This document shows positions 33,743 through 43,414 of a stretch of DNA of 64,000 nucleotides, piece after piece. Numbering within the stretch: the first letter of the stretch is position 1; each line of letters begins with the position of its first letter. The notes beneath the pieces are model-generated. The model did not search any database, was not told where the DNA came from, and saw only the letters and a list, made by a program, of their open reading frames with translations. Origin of the DNA: Candidatus Sulfopaludibacter sp. SbA3 (GTDB lineage: Bacteria > Acidobacteriota > Terriglobia > Bryobacterales > Bryobacteraceae); assembly GCA_945861625.1 (NCBI GenBank), contig CAMAVI010000003.1, positions 1 to 64,000 on the forward strand, in the 5' to 3' direction. A program made the translations under genes and the position numbers.

Positions 33743-36283
33743 ATGCGAGAACCGCTGGTCTTGCCCTTTGCCGCCCTTCTTGCCGGGATCTGGATGGGGC
33801 GTGCCCTTTCCTTTTCCCGGCTGGAAGCCGCGTGGCCCGCGGCGGCGTTTTGCGGCTTGGCGTTCGTCGCGCCTCGATATCTCAGCCGGGCTTGTGTGCT
33901 CTTGGCTCTGCTCATGGCGGGCGCTTGGACAGAAGCCTGGCACCGGCCCGCTACCCGGCCTTACATTGAGGCGGGAGCCCGCGAATCCGTACTATTGGAA
34001 GGCTGCGTGGTTGAGGCCACGGTGATCACGCCGGGCCGGGGGCAATACACGCTGGAACTGGCCCCCGGCTCCCGCGCCCGCGTGAGCCAGTTCTTTGACG
34101 ACGAAAAGAGCGCGCGGCGCTTTGCCTACGGCCAGCGTGTTGCAATCGAAGCGCGCATCCGTTCTCCGCGCAACTTCAATAATCCCGGCGCATTCGACTA
34201 CTCCGGATATCTGGCGCGGCAGCACATCTTTTGGACTGCCACGATGCAGCGCGATGGCGTGGTCCGTGTTCTCCCTGGATCCTGCGGTGCGCGCGCGCTG
34301 GCTGTCATTCACCGCATTCGCGCGGTAGTGCTCGACCGCATCCAGACGCTGTACGCGGGCGATAGCTATGCCACCGCGATGATGGAAGCGATTCTCATTG
34401 GGGAGTCCTCCAAACTCGAAAAAGTGTGGACCGAGAACTTCCGCCGTACCGGCACATTTCACGCGCTGGTGATTTCCGGCGCGCACGTGGCCGTGCTGGC
34501 TGCCATCCTGCTCTTGTTGTTGCGCGGATGCGGGATTGGAGAGATTCCCGCGCTGGCCATGGCTTCGCTTGCGGCGTGGCTATACGCGCTGGTTTCGGGA
34601 TCTTCTCCGCCCGTGGCGCGGGCCGCCGCCGGTCTCACTTTGTACCTGGCGGCGCGCGTCTTGTTCCGCCGTACTCGTGTACTGAATCTGCTGGCCGCCG
34701 TAGCGATTGTTTACCTCCTATGCGATCCGGGAGCGCTCTTTGACGCCAGCTTCCAGCTCTCGTTTCTTTGTGTCGCCGCGTTGGGAGCCCTTTCCACGCC
34801 AGTCATTGAGCGGACCTCCGCCCCCTTTGCGCGCGGCATGCGTGGGATCGCCAATGCAGATGCCGATCCGCATTGGGAACCCCGGGTGGCCCAGTTCCGC
34901 GTGGAACTGCGCCTGTTGGCGGAAACCGCGTATTGGATTACGCGAATGCCGGCCGCCTGGTGTGCGCGGATTCTGGGCTGGATTTGCCGCGTTGGGTTAT
35001 TCACATATGATTCAGTGGCCGTCTCGCTGGCGATTCAAGTGAGACTGGCTCTGCCCATGGCCATCTATTTTCATCGCTTTTCCTTTTCCGGTATTACGGC
35101 CAATCTGGTGATTGTCCCGGCGCTGGAAGTTGCGGTTCCCCTGGGATTTTTGGCGGTTTTCACCCATTGGACGATTCCGGCGAAGGTTGCCGGCTGGCTG
35201 CTGCGGGCCGCGGCGGCGACGGCGGACTGGCACGCCCGATGGGAGCCTGCCTGGCGGTTGTCGAATCCTCCCCTATGGCTGGCGGCCGCTCTGGCGGTCT
35301 CGTTGATCGTATTGGCCATGGCCGTGCGCCGCGGGAGGCGGCAATGGGCGGCGGCAGCGGCGGTCTTGGTCTTCTTTGGGATTCTCCTATGGCAGCCCTG
35401 GCCGGCCGCCATCACCACGCATTCCTTGGAGTTGACGGCAATTGACGTCGGGCAGGGAGACAGCCTCCTGGTGGTTTTTCCCGCCGGCGCCACGATGGTA
35501 GTTGATGGGGGCGGAATACTTCAGTTTGGGCCGCGGGCGTCCGAGCAGACCGTCCCGCGGCGGCGGCGCCTGGACACCGGCGAGGATGTGGTCGCGCCCT
35601 ATCTGTGGGGCCGCGGCATCCGCCGCCTGGATGTGCTTGTGGCCACGCACGCTCATGAGGATCATAGCGGGGGCTTGTTGGCGCTGCTCGAGGACTTTCA
35701 TCCGCGAGAACTTTGGGTGGGCGCAAATCCGCCAGAAGCTCTGTCGCGCCGGGCGGCGGAACTCCACATTCCCGTACTCGCCAAGACTGCTTCGTCACCG
35801 GCCACCTATTCGGGCGCGCAAGTGGAGGTGCTGTCGCCGCCTGCCGGATACCGTGCCGCGCGGGCGGGGAATAACGATTCCCTCGCGCTCCGGATTGCGT
35901 ATGGAGACCATTCGTTCCTGTTGACGGGTGACTTGGAAGCCCCCATGGAACGGCGTTTGCTTCAAGAGGGCAGACTGCAACATACCGACGTGCTGAAAGT
36001 CGGCCATCACGGTTCCAGAACCTCCACCTTGCAGGACTTTCTGGATGTTCTATCGCCATCGGTCGCGGTGATCTCGGCCGGCTTTGAAAACTCGTTTGGG
36101 CATCCTCACCCGGATGTTCTCCATCGTCTGGGGCAACAACGCGCCGCCATATTGCGGACCGATCGCGACGGTCTAGTGACGGTGCGATCGGATGGCCATA
36201 AGCTGTGGCTGGACACCGCTTTGTGGCACCCCGGGAGTCCGGCCGATATGTTCAATTGGGCCCTCTCCATAGGCCTGGATTGA
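33743..36283 (+). CDS. comEC: ComEC/Rec2 family DNA internalisation protein
   Basis: 846 residues. Order of parts: N-terminal helices, an OB-like DUF4131 region (residues 80-190), the competence membrane core with FHALVISGAHVAVLAA and the segment FDASFQLSFLCVAALG, more helices, and a C-terminal metallo-beta-lactamase domain with THAHEDHSGG, LLTGDLE and KVGHHGSRTS. This is the full ComEC layout. It should transport single-stranded DNA across the inner membrane during transformation; the C-terminal domain is thought to be a nuclease. The metal-binding residues look intact. Confidence 0.92.
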   Translation: MREPLVLPFAALLAGIWMGRALSFSRLEAAWPAAAFCGLAFVAPRYLSRACVLLALLMAGAWTEAWHRPATRPYIEAGARESVLLEGCVVEATVITPGRGQYTLELAPGSRARVSQFFDDEKSARRFAYGQRVAIEARIRSPRNFNNPGAFDYSGYLARQHIFWTATMQRDGVVRVLPGSCGARALAVIHRIRAVVLDRIQTLYAGDSYATAMMEAILIGESSKLEKVWTENFRRTGTFHALVISGAHVAVLAAILLLLLRGCGIGEIPALAMASLAAWLYALVSGSSPPVARAAAGLTLYLAARVLFRRTRVLNLLAAVAIVYLLCDPGALFDASFQLSFLCVAALGALSTPVIERTSAPFARGMRGIANADADPHWEPRVAQFRVELRLLAETAYWITRMPAAWCARILGWICRVGLFTYDSVAVSLAIQVRLALPMAIYFHRFSFSGITANLVIVPALEVAVPLGFLAVFTHWTIPAKVAGWLLRAAAATADWHARWEPAWRLSNPPLWLAAALAVSLIVLAMAVRRGRRQWAAAAAVLVFFGILLWQPWPAAITTHSLELTAIDVGQGDSLLVVFPAGATMVVDGGGILQFGPRASEQTVPRRRRLDTGEDVVAPYLWGRGIRRLDVLVATHAHEDHSGGLLALLEDFHPRELWVGANPPEALSRRAAELHIPVLAKTASSPATYSGAQVEVLSPPAGYRAARAGNNDSLALRIAYGDHSFLLTGDLEAPMERRLLQEGRLQHTDVLKVGHHGSRTSTLQDFLDVLSPSVAVISAGFENSFGHPHPDVLHRLGQQRAAILRTDRDGLVTVRSDGHKLWLDTALWHPGSPADMFNWALSIGLD

Positions 36284-36385
36284 ACGCGGCGGAATAGATT
36301 CGGTTAGGTCCATCCTGCTCTAGGTGTAGTCCTGGTACAATAATGAACAGAGCATTTCAATTCTGTGCTTTGGGGGAGTAACCGG

Positions 36386-37168
36386 TTGCGTTTTTGTGGC
36401 ACGATAATCCTAGTATGCCTATTGGCGAGTTCCGGCGCGCCGGCGGCGCCCCGCGACTCTGACTCGAAGCAGGATCCACGGCTGGCGATTCTGGATAAGT
36501 ACATGGATGCCACGCAGATCCAGCAGGCGGCCCTGCGCGGCGTGCAGATGGAAGTGGATATCGATGCGGAACTTCCGCGCCTGAAAAAGTCCGGCCGGCT
36601 GCGCGCGCTGCGCAAGATTTCCAGGCTCGGCAAGATCACATATAAGGCGCTGGGTTTTTCCGGAGATACCACGGTAAAACAGGAAGTGATTACGCGCTAT
36701 CTGGCCGCGGAAAGCGAAGCCCGGGAAAACGGGACGATTGCCATTACGCCGGCGAATTACAAGTTCCGCTATGCTGGACGGATCGAGCAGAATCACCAAA
36801 CTATGCAGGTCATTGAAGTGACCCCGCGGAAAAAGGTGGTCGGACTGTTCAAAGGCGAGTTGTGGATCGAGACGGAGACCGGCATGCCGGTGCGCGAGTC
36901 CGGACAGTTCGTGAAGAGCCCTTCGGTGTTTCTTAAGAAAATTGCTTTTGTGCGCGATTATGAACTTCGCGATGGCATTGCGCTGCCTTCCCGCATTCAG
37001 ACGACCGTGGAGACTCGCGTCATCGGCAAGGCTCAGCTGCTGATCCACTTCGCGAACATCGCGAGAGATGAAGAGCCTGAAGAGGTCAGCGGCGATGAGG
37101 CGTCCAGCGCCGGCCCTGCCGGCGACACGTCCGGCGGCACGCCGGTGGCCCATTTCAGGGCGAAGTAG
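36386..37168 (+). CDS. Secreted protein of unknown function
   Basis: 260 residues from the TTG at 36386, chosen because GGGGGAG lies 7 bases upstream; a GTG at 36365 in the same frame has no such site. The signal peptide (FCGTIILVCLLASSGAPA) is followed by a domain reminiscent of outer-membrane lipoprotein-sorting (LolA-like) folds: ALRGVQMEVDIDAELPRLKKSG, YKFRYAGR, FKGELWIETETGMPVRESGQ. The assignment to that fold is tentative. It lies 26 bases upstream of hpnJ, so it may belong to the hopanoid transcript. Confidence 0.7.
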   Translation: MRFCGTIILVCLLASSGAPAAPRDSDSKQDPRLAILDKYMDATQIQQAALRGVQMEVDIDAELPRLKKSGRLRALRKISRLGKITYKALGFSGDTTVKQEVITRYLAAESEARENGTIAITPANYKFRYAGRIEQNHQTMQVIEVTPRKKVVGLFKGELWIETETGMPVRESGQFVKSPSVFLKKIAFVRDYELRDGIALPSRIQTTVETRVIGKAQLLIHFANIARDEEPEEVSGDEASSAGPAGDTSGGTPVAHFRAK

Positions 37169-37194
37169 ACGGCGAAATAAGGAGACCCGCGGTT

Positions 37195-38667
37195 TTGTCG
37201 AAAAAAACCCTGTTCCTGAACCCTCCATCTTTTGAGGGCTTCGATGGTGGAGCGAGTTCACGCTGGCCCTCCACGCGCGAAATCGAGTCTTATTGGTATC
37301 CGGTGTGGCTGTGCTACCCGGCGGGCATGATCGAGAACAGCAAAGTGGTCGACGCGCCGCCGCACGGCATTTCCATCGAACAGACCGTGGAGATGGGCGC
37401 CGATTTCGATCTGTTGGTGCTGTTCACCTCGACGCCCGGTTTTCACGTGGACGTGAAGATCGCCGAAATGATGAAGGTCCGGAATCCGAAACTGGAAGTT
37501 GCTTTTGTAGGCCCTCCGGTCACCATGGAACCGGATAAAGTTCTGGATGCCACCAAGGCCATCGACTTCATCGTCCGCCGCGAGTTTGACTATCCCATCG
37601 CCAACTACGCCAACGGAACGCCGCTGGAGGAATTGCCCAGCGTGAGCTTCCGCAAGAACGGCGTGAACGTGCATAATCCGGAAGCCCCGCAGATTGAAAA
37701 TCTGGATGAGCTTCCCTGGGCCAGCAAGGTCTATCACCGGGATCTGGATTTCCGCCGTTATAACGTTCCGTTCCTGCTGAACCCGTACATCGCTTTTTAC
37801 ACTTCGCGCGGGTGTCCGGCGCAGTGTACCTTCTGCCTTTGGCCGCAAACCCATTCCGGCCACCGCTGGCGATTGCGGTCCGCGCAGGATATCGCCAATG
37901 AGTGCCGCTATGTGCTGGAGAATTTCACGGGCCTCAAGGAAATTTTCTTCGACGACGACACGTTTAACTACCGCAAGGCGCGCACGCTGGAACTTTGCGC
38001 GGAGTTGAAGAAGCTGAACTTTACGTGGTCCTGCACATCGCGCGTCACCACGGATTACGAGACGCTCAAGGCCATGAAGGATGCCGGCTGCCGGCTGTTG
38101 ATCGTCGGCTATGAGTCCGGCGACGAGCAGATTCTCAAGAACATCAAGAAGGGCGCCACCGTCGATATGGCGAAGCGCTTTACCGCGAATTGCCACAAAT
38201 TGGGTCTGATCGTTCACGCGGATTTCATTGTGGGGTTGCCGGGGGAAACGCGCGAGTCACTGCGCAAGACCATCGATTTCGCCAAAGGCCTGGACACGGA
38301 GACCATCCAGGTGTCCATCGCGCACGCTTATCCGGGAACCGAGTTTTACGATTTCGCCAAGAAGAACGCTCTGATCAACATCGGCATGTCCGACGAGCAG
38401 GGCCATCAGTTGCCGAATGTGATTTATCCCGGCATTCTGGAAGAGGCCGAGCTGATGGAATGGGTGGAACGCTTCTACAGCGAATACTACTTCCGTCCTA
38501 AAGCCGCCTGGCGCATCGTGCGCAAGGCCATCTTCGACAACAAAGAACGCAAGCGCCTGTATAAGGAAGCCCGCGAGTTCATGGCACTGCGCTCCAAACG
38601 CAAACAGTACATCACCGACCAGCGCGCCGCCGCTTTGACGCGCGCACAAACCCAAGAGCGCGCGTAA
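37195..38667 (+). CDS. hpnJ: Hopanoid biosynthesis radical SAM protein HpnJ
   Basis: 490 residues, TTG start with AAGGAG upstream. The N-terminal B12-binding-like region (KTLFLNPPSFEGFDGG) is followed by the radical SAM core with C207, C211 and C214 (CPAQCTFC) and a C-terminal helical extension. The N-terminal sequence and length agree with HpnJ, which forms the cyclitol ether head group of bacteriohopanepolyols from a glucosamine-type precursor. hpnI follows 10 bases later, which supports the call. The deacetylase gene hpnK, often between or beside them, is absent here. Confidence 0.88.
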   Translation: MSKKTLFLNPPSFEGFDGGASSRWPSTREIESYWYPVWLCYPAGMIENSKVVDAPPHGISIEQTVEMGADFDLLVLFTSTPGFHVDVKIAEMMKVRNPKLEVAFVGPPVTMEPDKVLDATKAIDFIVRREFDYPIANYANGTPLEELPSVSFRKNGVNVHNPEAPQIENLDELPWASKVYHRDLDFRRYNVPFLLNPYIAFYTSRGCPAQCTFCLWPQTHSGHRWRLRSAQDIANECRYVLENFTGLKEIFFDDDTFNYRKARTLELCAELKKLNFTWSCTSRVTTDYETLKAMKDAGCRLLIVGYESGDEQILKNIKKGATVDMAKRFTANCHKLGLIVHADFIVGLPGETRESLRKTIDFAKGLDTETIQVSIAHAYPGTEFYDFAKKNALINIGMSDEQGHQLPNVIYPGILEEAELMEWVERFYSEYYFRPKAAWRIVRKAIFDNKERKRLYKEAREFMALRSKRKQYITDQRAAALTRAQTQERA

Positions 38668-38677
38668 TCTCTCTCCA

Positions 38678-39778
38678 GTGTTACTGACACTGCTTGCCGC
38701 CTTGGCTATTGGCTACCAGGCGATGGCAATTTTGGCGTGCGTCCGCGCTTGGAGGTCCGCGAAGCAGCGGCCGGGGGCCAGCGGTCAGGGGCCCGCTTCG
38801 GTACTGAAGCCGATCCGCGGGTTGGATCCTGCTTTGCGCGAGGCCATTCAATCCCACGCGGTCTTGCGCGGCGACTACGAATTCCTGTGCGGCGTGAGCG
38901 ATCCCCATGACGAGGCCTTGCCGGTTTTGCGCGAGTTTTCAAAGATTCGCATCGTGAGAGCGGCTACCCTCGCGGCGAACGGAAAAGTGGGCACGCTGAT
39001 CGACCTGCAGGCGGCGAGCCAGCATCCCGTGCTGGTGGTCAACGACTCAGACATTCGCGTGCAGTCCGACTATCTGGAGCGTGTGACCGCGCCGCTGGCC
39101 GATCCCAGCGTAGGCCTGGTGACGTGTCTCTACCGGCCCATCGGCGACACCAACGCCGCGCGCTTTGAAGGGTTGGGCGTTGCCACCGATTTTGTTCCCT
39201 CCACGCTGGTGGCGCGCCTGCTGGGCGTGGATGAATTCGCCATGGGTTCCACGCTGGCGTTCCGGCGGCGGGATCTGGAGCGCATCGGCGGTTTCGCGGC
39301 CATCGCCGATTACCTGGCCGATGACTACCAGTTGGGACATCGCATCCACGCACTCGGTCTCAAGTGCGTGCTCAGCGATGTCGTCGTCGATACTCACATG
39401 GGCGGCAATTGGGCGCATGTCTGGGCGCATCAAGTGCGCTGGGCGCGCACCATCCGCACCGTTAAGTATTGGGGCTACCTGGGATTGCCGGTAACGAACG
39501 CATCGCTGTGGGCGGTGATCGCGGGGCTGTCCGGGCGCTGGGAACTTGCCGTCACGCTGCTGCTGGTCCGCTTCGTGATGGCGTGGGCGTCCGGCTGGCT
39601 GGTGATTCGCAGCCGCGATGCGCTGCGGCTGTTGTGGCTGGTGCCGGCGCGCGACGCATATGCGTTTGCGGTCTGGCTGACCGGCTTAGCGGGCCGCACG
39701 GTGATCTGGAGGGGATTGCGGTTGCGGCTGGATGGGGACGGGAAAATTATGTCCGAGTCCAACCGCATGCTAGAATGA
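38678..39778 (+). CDS. hpnI: Hopanoid-associated glycosyltransferase HpnI
   Basis: 366 residues, GTG start. One N-terminal membrane helix is followed by a GT2-type ceramide-glucosyltransferase-like domain: PASVLKPIRGLDP, NDSDIRVQSDYL (metal-binding DSD), GSTLAFRRRDLERIGGF, DDYQLGHRI and the QVRWARTIR (Q/RxxRW-like) motif, then C-terminal helices. HpnI adds N-acetylglucosamine to bacteriohopanetetrol. All key motifs are present. It ends 18 bases before tRNA-Arg. Confidence 0.87.
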   Translation: MLLTLLAALAIGYQAMAILACVRAWRSAKQRPGASGQGPASVLKPIRGLDPALREAIQSHAVLRGDYEFLCGVSDPHDEALPVLREFSKIRIVRAATLAANGKVGTLIDLQAASQHPVLVVNDSDIRVQSDYLERVTAPLADPSVGLVTCLYRPIGDTNAARFEGLGVATDFVPSTLVARLLGVDEFAMGSTLAFRRRDLERIGGFAAIADYLADDYQLGHRIHALGLKCVLSDVVVDTHMGGNWAHVWAHQVRWARTIRTVKYWGYLGLPVTNASLWAVIAGLSGRWELAVTLLLVRFVMAWASGWLVIRSRDALRLLWLVPARDAYAFAVWLTGLAGRTVIWRGLRLRLDGDGKIMSESNRMLE

Positions 39779-39796
39779 CAAATAGTCTGACCCGCC

Positions 39797-39874
<78 letters not shown>

Positions 39875-39890
39875 CCTAAAGCACATGTAG

Positions 39891-40643
39891 TCAATTCATT
39901 ACGCTGGCTTCTTGTCCGCGCTCTAATTCCTCACTTTGCTGATTGTGCCCGATTTTGTGCCCACCCTGTGCGTTTAGCGCCCTCTCCATTGCATCCAGGA
40001 CCGTTTGGCGGCGAGGGTGAACGTAACGCCTGGTTGTAGCGAAGTCGCTATGTCCCGCCAAGTACGCGAGTGTATAGGGGTCCATCACAGCCGCCCATCG
40101 GGTTAGGCAGGTATGCCTCAAAGTGTACATCGGGAAATAGGAAACCTCCGCGAGTTCACAAGCGCGTCGATGACGCTTCTTAAGTGTGGACTGCCCGATG
40201 TGTCCGCTCTTTGTGGGAGCAGGGAAGACCCACTCCGAAGTGCCAGCTAATCGCCGCATCTCAATGATCGATGCCGCACGTGGTGGCAGAGGGATCATGC
40301 GACGCGCGTTTTCCGTTTTGCCATGTGCAATGTGCAAAGCACCGTCCCGAATCTCCTCCCATCGCAGACGGTAAGCTTCATCCGGTCTGAGTCCACAATC
40401 AACGAGCAGCGTCGTAAGGTCGCGTAATTGATATGGGTCTTGGGGTCTGATCGGCTCTTCTCCCCGTTTCACGGCCCGGATTCCTTCCAGTGCCCTCCGG
40501 TAAGCTTCACTGCTTGCATCTCCAATGGTATTCGCCGACTTGAGAAATGTCTCCTGTTCGGTAGCATTGAGTACCCTATCTCGCCGCTTTTCCCCCGGAA
40601 GCATCGACGTCGTCGATTTGGTTGCCTGCGTCATCCCGGACAA
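39891..40643 (-). CDS. Tyrosine recombinase (integrase), N-terminally truncated
   Basis: 250 residues, nearly all catalytic domain. Visible residues: R86 (DCGLRPDEAYRLRW), K109, R176 in MYTLRHTCLTR (a Tyr occupies the usual box II His), H198 (AGHSD) and the nucleophile Y207 (RRYVHP). The N-terminal SAM-like core-binding domain of about 100 residues is missing; the frame begins only 20 residues before the catalytic domain, and no matching fragment is recognisable upstream. It should have integrated the island into the tRNA; without its arm/core-binding part it is probably inactive. The C-terminal motif QGGHKIGH recurs at the other island end. Confidence 0.85.
   Translation of the reverse strand: MSGMTQATKSTTSMLPGEKRRDRVLNATEQETFLKSANTIGDASSEAYRRALEGIRAVKRGEEPIRPQDPYQLRDLTTLLVDCGLRPDEAYRLRWEEIRDGALHIAHGKTENARRMIPLPPRAASIIEMRRLAGTSEWVFPAPTKSGHIGQSTLKKRHRRACELAEVSYFPMYTLRHTCLTRWAAVMDPYTLAYLAGHSDFATTRRYVHPRRQTVLDAMERALNAQGGHKIGHNQQSEELERGQEASVMN
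39944..39971. repeat. 28-bp repeat, left copy (integrase C-terminus)
   Basis: Matches 46190-46217 at 27 of 28 bases, same orientation. Here it encodes the integrase tail AQGGHKIGH on the minus strand. Confidence 0.85.
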
Positions 40644-40995
40644 TCACTGGCACGCTCACCTGTTGCGCAGATACGCTGTTGACCGCAATCCCCGTCGCCC
40701 TGCCGGACGTGTTCTCGAAAGCAATCAGTAAGCTGGCGATTACGCGCATTACGCGCAAGAACTTGGTTAGCCGGTTACCGTCCGTTGTTAAATTTCGGCG
40801 CTCGAAACAACAGACCATGAAAGCGTCTGACCTGCGAGAAGGATCTATGATAACTTTTGAGCATGCGATTCACCGTGACCGCAGGGTTGCAGACAGCAGG
40901 GTTGCGCTCGTTAAGTTTCTAGATCCCAGGATGCCCCGCTGCAGCCGGTTGGCTGATTCGAGCCGCCGCTTACCTGCGGGCAAGAAGGAGGGGAT
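40644..40995. other. Gene-poor stretch between integrase and rhodanese gene
   Basis: About 350 bases. This is where the missing integrase N-terminus would be expected. A minus-strand frame 40576-40818 (80 residues, containing VSVPVIVRDDAGNQ) is open but unrecognised and overlaps the integrase. No RNA gene or clear promoter is seen. The last bases hold the strong ribosome site AAGGAGGGG of the next gene. Confidence 0.4.
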
Positions 40996-42675
40996 GTGAA
41001 ATACAGAGAGGTGCTGATGGTTATCCTTTCGGCGCTGGCAGCATCAGCAGCCGGCAGTTTCCCCAGAGTTAGCGCCGTTGCGCTGAAGGCGCTTGAGACC
41101 GACGGGAAAGAAATTGCGATCCTCGATCCCAGGGAAGAAGGCGCTTACGGCCGAAATCATCTTCTGCACGCCGTGAATGTTCCGCTGAGCAAGCTGGAGC
41201 TCAATATTGACCTGCTGGTGCCACGCCGATCCACGCGGATCGTTCTTGCCGATGGCGGGGAGGGAACAGCCGAACGCGCGGCTGTGAGGCTGAAGGAGCT
41301 AGGCTACACAAGTCTTGCGGTCCTGGAGGGCGGGTATCCGGCATGGAAGCAGGCCGGCTACGAAATCTTCAGCGGCATGAGCGTGCCGGGCAAGGCATTC
41401 GGAGAATGGATCGCGCTGCGCTATGATACGCCGGAAATAACGGCCGAGGAACTGCACCGCAAAATCGCGGCCGGCGAAGACATTGTGATCCTCGACAGCC
41501 GCCCGGCCAACGAATACGCCGACATGAACATTCCCGGCTCCATCAACGTGCCGGGGTCGGAGCTGGTCTACCGTTTCACTGCACTGGGAGTGAAGCCGGA
41601 AACCCTGGTGGTGGTGAATTGCGCGGGGCGCACGCGAAGCATCATCGGGGCGCAAAGCTTAATCAACGCCGGGGTGAAGAACAAGACAGTGGCGCTCAAC
41701 GGCGGGACGATGGCCTGGCTAAATAGCGGCTTTGAACTGGAACATGGGTCCAATAGGCGTGCTCCGGAACCGTCGGGACAACATCTCCAGCAGGCGCTTG
41801 AGGCCGCGCGGAAAGTTGCGGATCGATACGGAGTGAAGACCATCGACGCGCAGACGCTGGCGAAGTTCAAAGCCGAGAAGGATCGAACAGTCTACCTCAT
41901 CGATCTGCGTACACCGGAAGAATACCGCGCGGGACATCGGCCCGATTCTTCCTACGGTTGGGGCGTCCAATTGGTGCAGGGCATGGACAAGTACGCTGCA
42001 ACCCGGCGCAGCCGTATCGTTCTGGTGGACAATTACCTGGTCCGAGCGCTGATGACCGCCTCCTGGCTGGTGCAGGCGGATTGGCCGGAAACCTACGTCC
42101 TCGCCGATCCCTTTCAAGGGGTGGAACTCGCGACCGGTGACTACAAACCCACGATCCTCGGCTTGGGCAAACCCGCTCCTCGCGCTGTCGATGCTGCGAA
42201 GGTCGCTGAAATGCTGAAGATGAACAGCGCCACCGTCGTTGATGTGGCCGGCAGCTCCAGTTACAGCAAAGGGCACATTCCGGGAGCCTGGTTTGTCAGC
42301 CGTGCACGTTTGCGGGAAAGCATCATGAAGATGCCCCCTTCGGCGAACTTCGTCGTGACAGGGAATGAAGCCGCTTTGGCCGCCCTCACTGCTCAGGACC
42401 TGGCAAAGCTTACCGGCAAGTCGGTCAGCGTTCTGGATGGAGGCAACGCTGCTTGGCGCAAGGCCAATCTTCCGCTGAAATCCGGAATGGAGAAGGCAGG
42501 GACTGCAGGGACTGCGGTTGATGACATTTTCGTACAGCCGTTTCTTTGGGGGCAGCTAGACCCGGCGAGCCCCGAGTTCCGCAAGGCGGCTGATGACTAC
42601 ATCACATGGGAACTCCAACTCCCCGAACAACTCGACAGGGCGAAGGAGACGGACTTCAAAATGCCCGTCAAGTAA
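40996..42675 (+). CDS. Exported protein with four tandem rhodanese domains
   Basis: 559 residues, GTG start after AAGGAGGGG. A signal peptide (LMVILSALAASAAG) is followed by four rhodanese-like modules at about 25-120, 148-250, 285-370 and 395-480. The active-site loop of module 2 has cysteine C209 (NCAGRTRS), as needed for sulfurtransfer. The equivalent loops of module 1 (LADGGEG), module 3 (LVDNYL) and module 4 (VTGNEA) have no cysteine. So there is one likely catalytic domain and three structural ones. Rhodaneses move sulfane sulfur to cyanide or thiol acceptors. It is cargo of the tRNA-Arg island and probably periplasmic. Confidence 0.85.
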   Translation: MKYREVLMVILSALAASAAGSFPRVSAVALKALETDGKEIAILDPREEGAYGRNHLLHAVNVPLSKLELNIDLLVPRRSTRIVLADGGEGTAERAAVRLKELGYTSLAVLEGGYPAWKQAGYEIFSGMSVPGKAFGEWIALRYDTPEITAEELHRKIAAGEDIVILDSRPANEYADMNIPGSINVPGSELVYRFTALGVKPETLVVVNCAGRTRSIIGAQSLINAGVKNKTVALNGGTMAWLNSGFELEHGSNRRAPEPSGQHLQQALEAARKVADRYGVKTIDAQTLAKFKAEKDRTVYLIDLRTPEEYRAGHRPDSSYGWGVQLVQGMDKYAATRRSRIVLVDNYLVRALMTASWLVQADWPETYVLADPFQGVELATGDYKPTILGLGKPAPRAVDAAKVAEMLKMNSATVVDVAGSSSYSKGHIPGAWFVSRARLRESIMKMPPSANFVVTGNEAALAALTAQDLAKLTGKSVSVLDGGNAAWRKANLPLKSGMEKAGTAGTAVDDIFVQPFLWGQLDPASPEFRKAADDYITWELQLPEQLDRAKETDFKMPVK

Positions 42676-42718
42676 CAAAGGCCTCGCACGCGCGAGCCGC
42701 CTGTCTTGGCCATCCACA

Positions 42719-43290
42719 TCAGGCCGGATGGTATTGCGGCCTTGCGTATTCCCGCGCCAGATGCGCGAATTCGGGGGTGAATACCCGGTCCGCCATTGCC
42801 TGGCAGCGCTTGATCAGACGCGGTTCATCCGCGCGATAATCCGCTTCGGCATTGTGCAGCGTGCGTAGATTGTCCCACACCAGAACGTCGCCCTCGTTCC
42901 AACGATGGGCATATTGGAATTCCGGCCGCAGCTGATGGCGGAACAGGAAATCCAGCAGTTCGTCGCTTTCCTGATTATCTATACCAACAATGCTGACCGT
43001 GTAGCCAGGGTCGGCATATAAGCTCTTGCGGCCGGAAATCGGATGTACCAGCACCATCGGGTGCGAGACGGGTGGTTTCATCCGCTTCTGCTCTTCCGTC
43101 ATCGGCGCGCGGGAAGTCTTGGCGCCGCCGCGCTGCCGCATCATTTCCCAGAAATTTTCGAAATTATGAGTGGCGCTGAGACCTTCGATCTTCCTCTTCA
43201 CATAGTCCGGCAGCGCGTCGTACGCGGCCGTCATGTTGGCGAACAGGGTGGCGCCCAGCGGCCGACCAAACCCCGAATTTGAAAAAGTAA
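42719..43290 (-). pseudogene. TauD/TfdA-family dioxygenase, 5'-truncated remnant
   Basis: The recognisable part is the C-terminal half of an alpha-ketoglutarate-dependent dioxygenase: LFANMTAAYDALPDYVKRKIEGL, the distal iron histidine in WDNLRTLHNA and the arginine in DEPRLIKR. Upstream of about 43290 the similarity stops and the HxD iron-binding motif is missing; an ATG at 43234 would allow a 171-residue product that cannot bind iron normally. The family oxidises taurine, sulfonates, alkyl sulfates or related compounds. It lies convergent to the rhodanese gene and divergent from the sulfatase gene in the island. Confidence 0.8.
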
Positions 43291-43414
43291 CTGACGGATA
43301 GTCGGTGATACATGACCTACTTGCGTTCTGATCGAGTATATTAAGCTAAATCAGTCATATGCCACCCTCTGGCTTCACTGATAGACTAGATCAAGTGTTC
43401 TTGAGGTGTTCATC

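Noticed and set aside
40576..40818. 80-residue minus-strand frame as the lost N-terminus of the integrase
   Set aside because: Its sequence (VSVPVIVRDDAGNQ) does not resemble a SAM-like core-binding domain and it overlaps the integrase in another frame.
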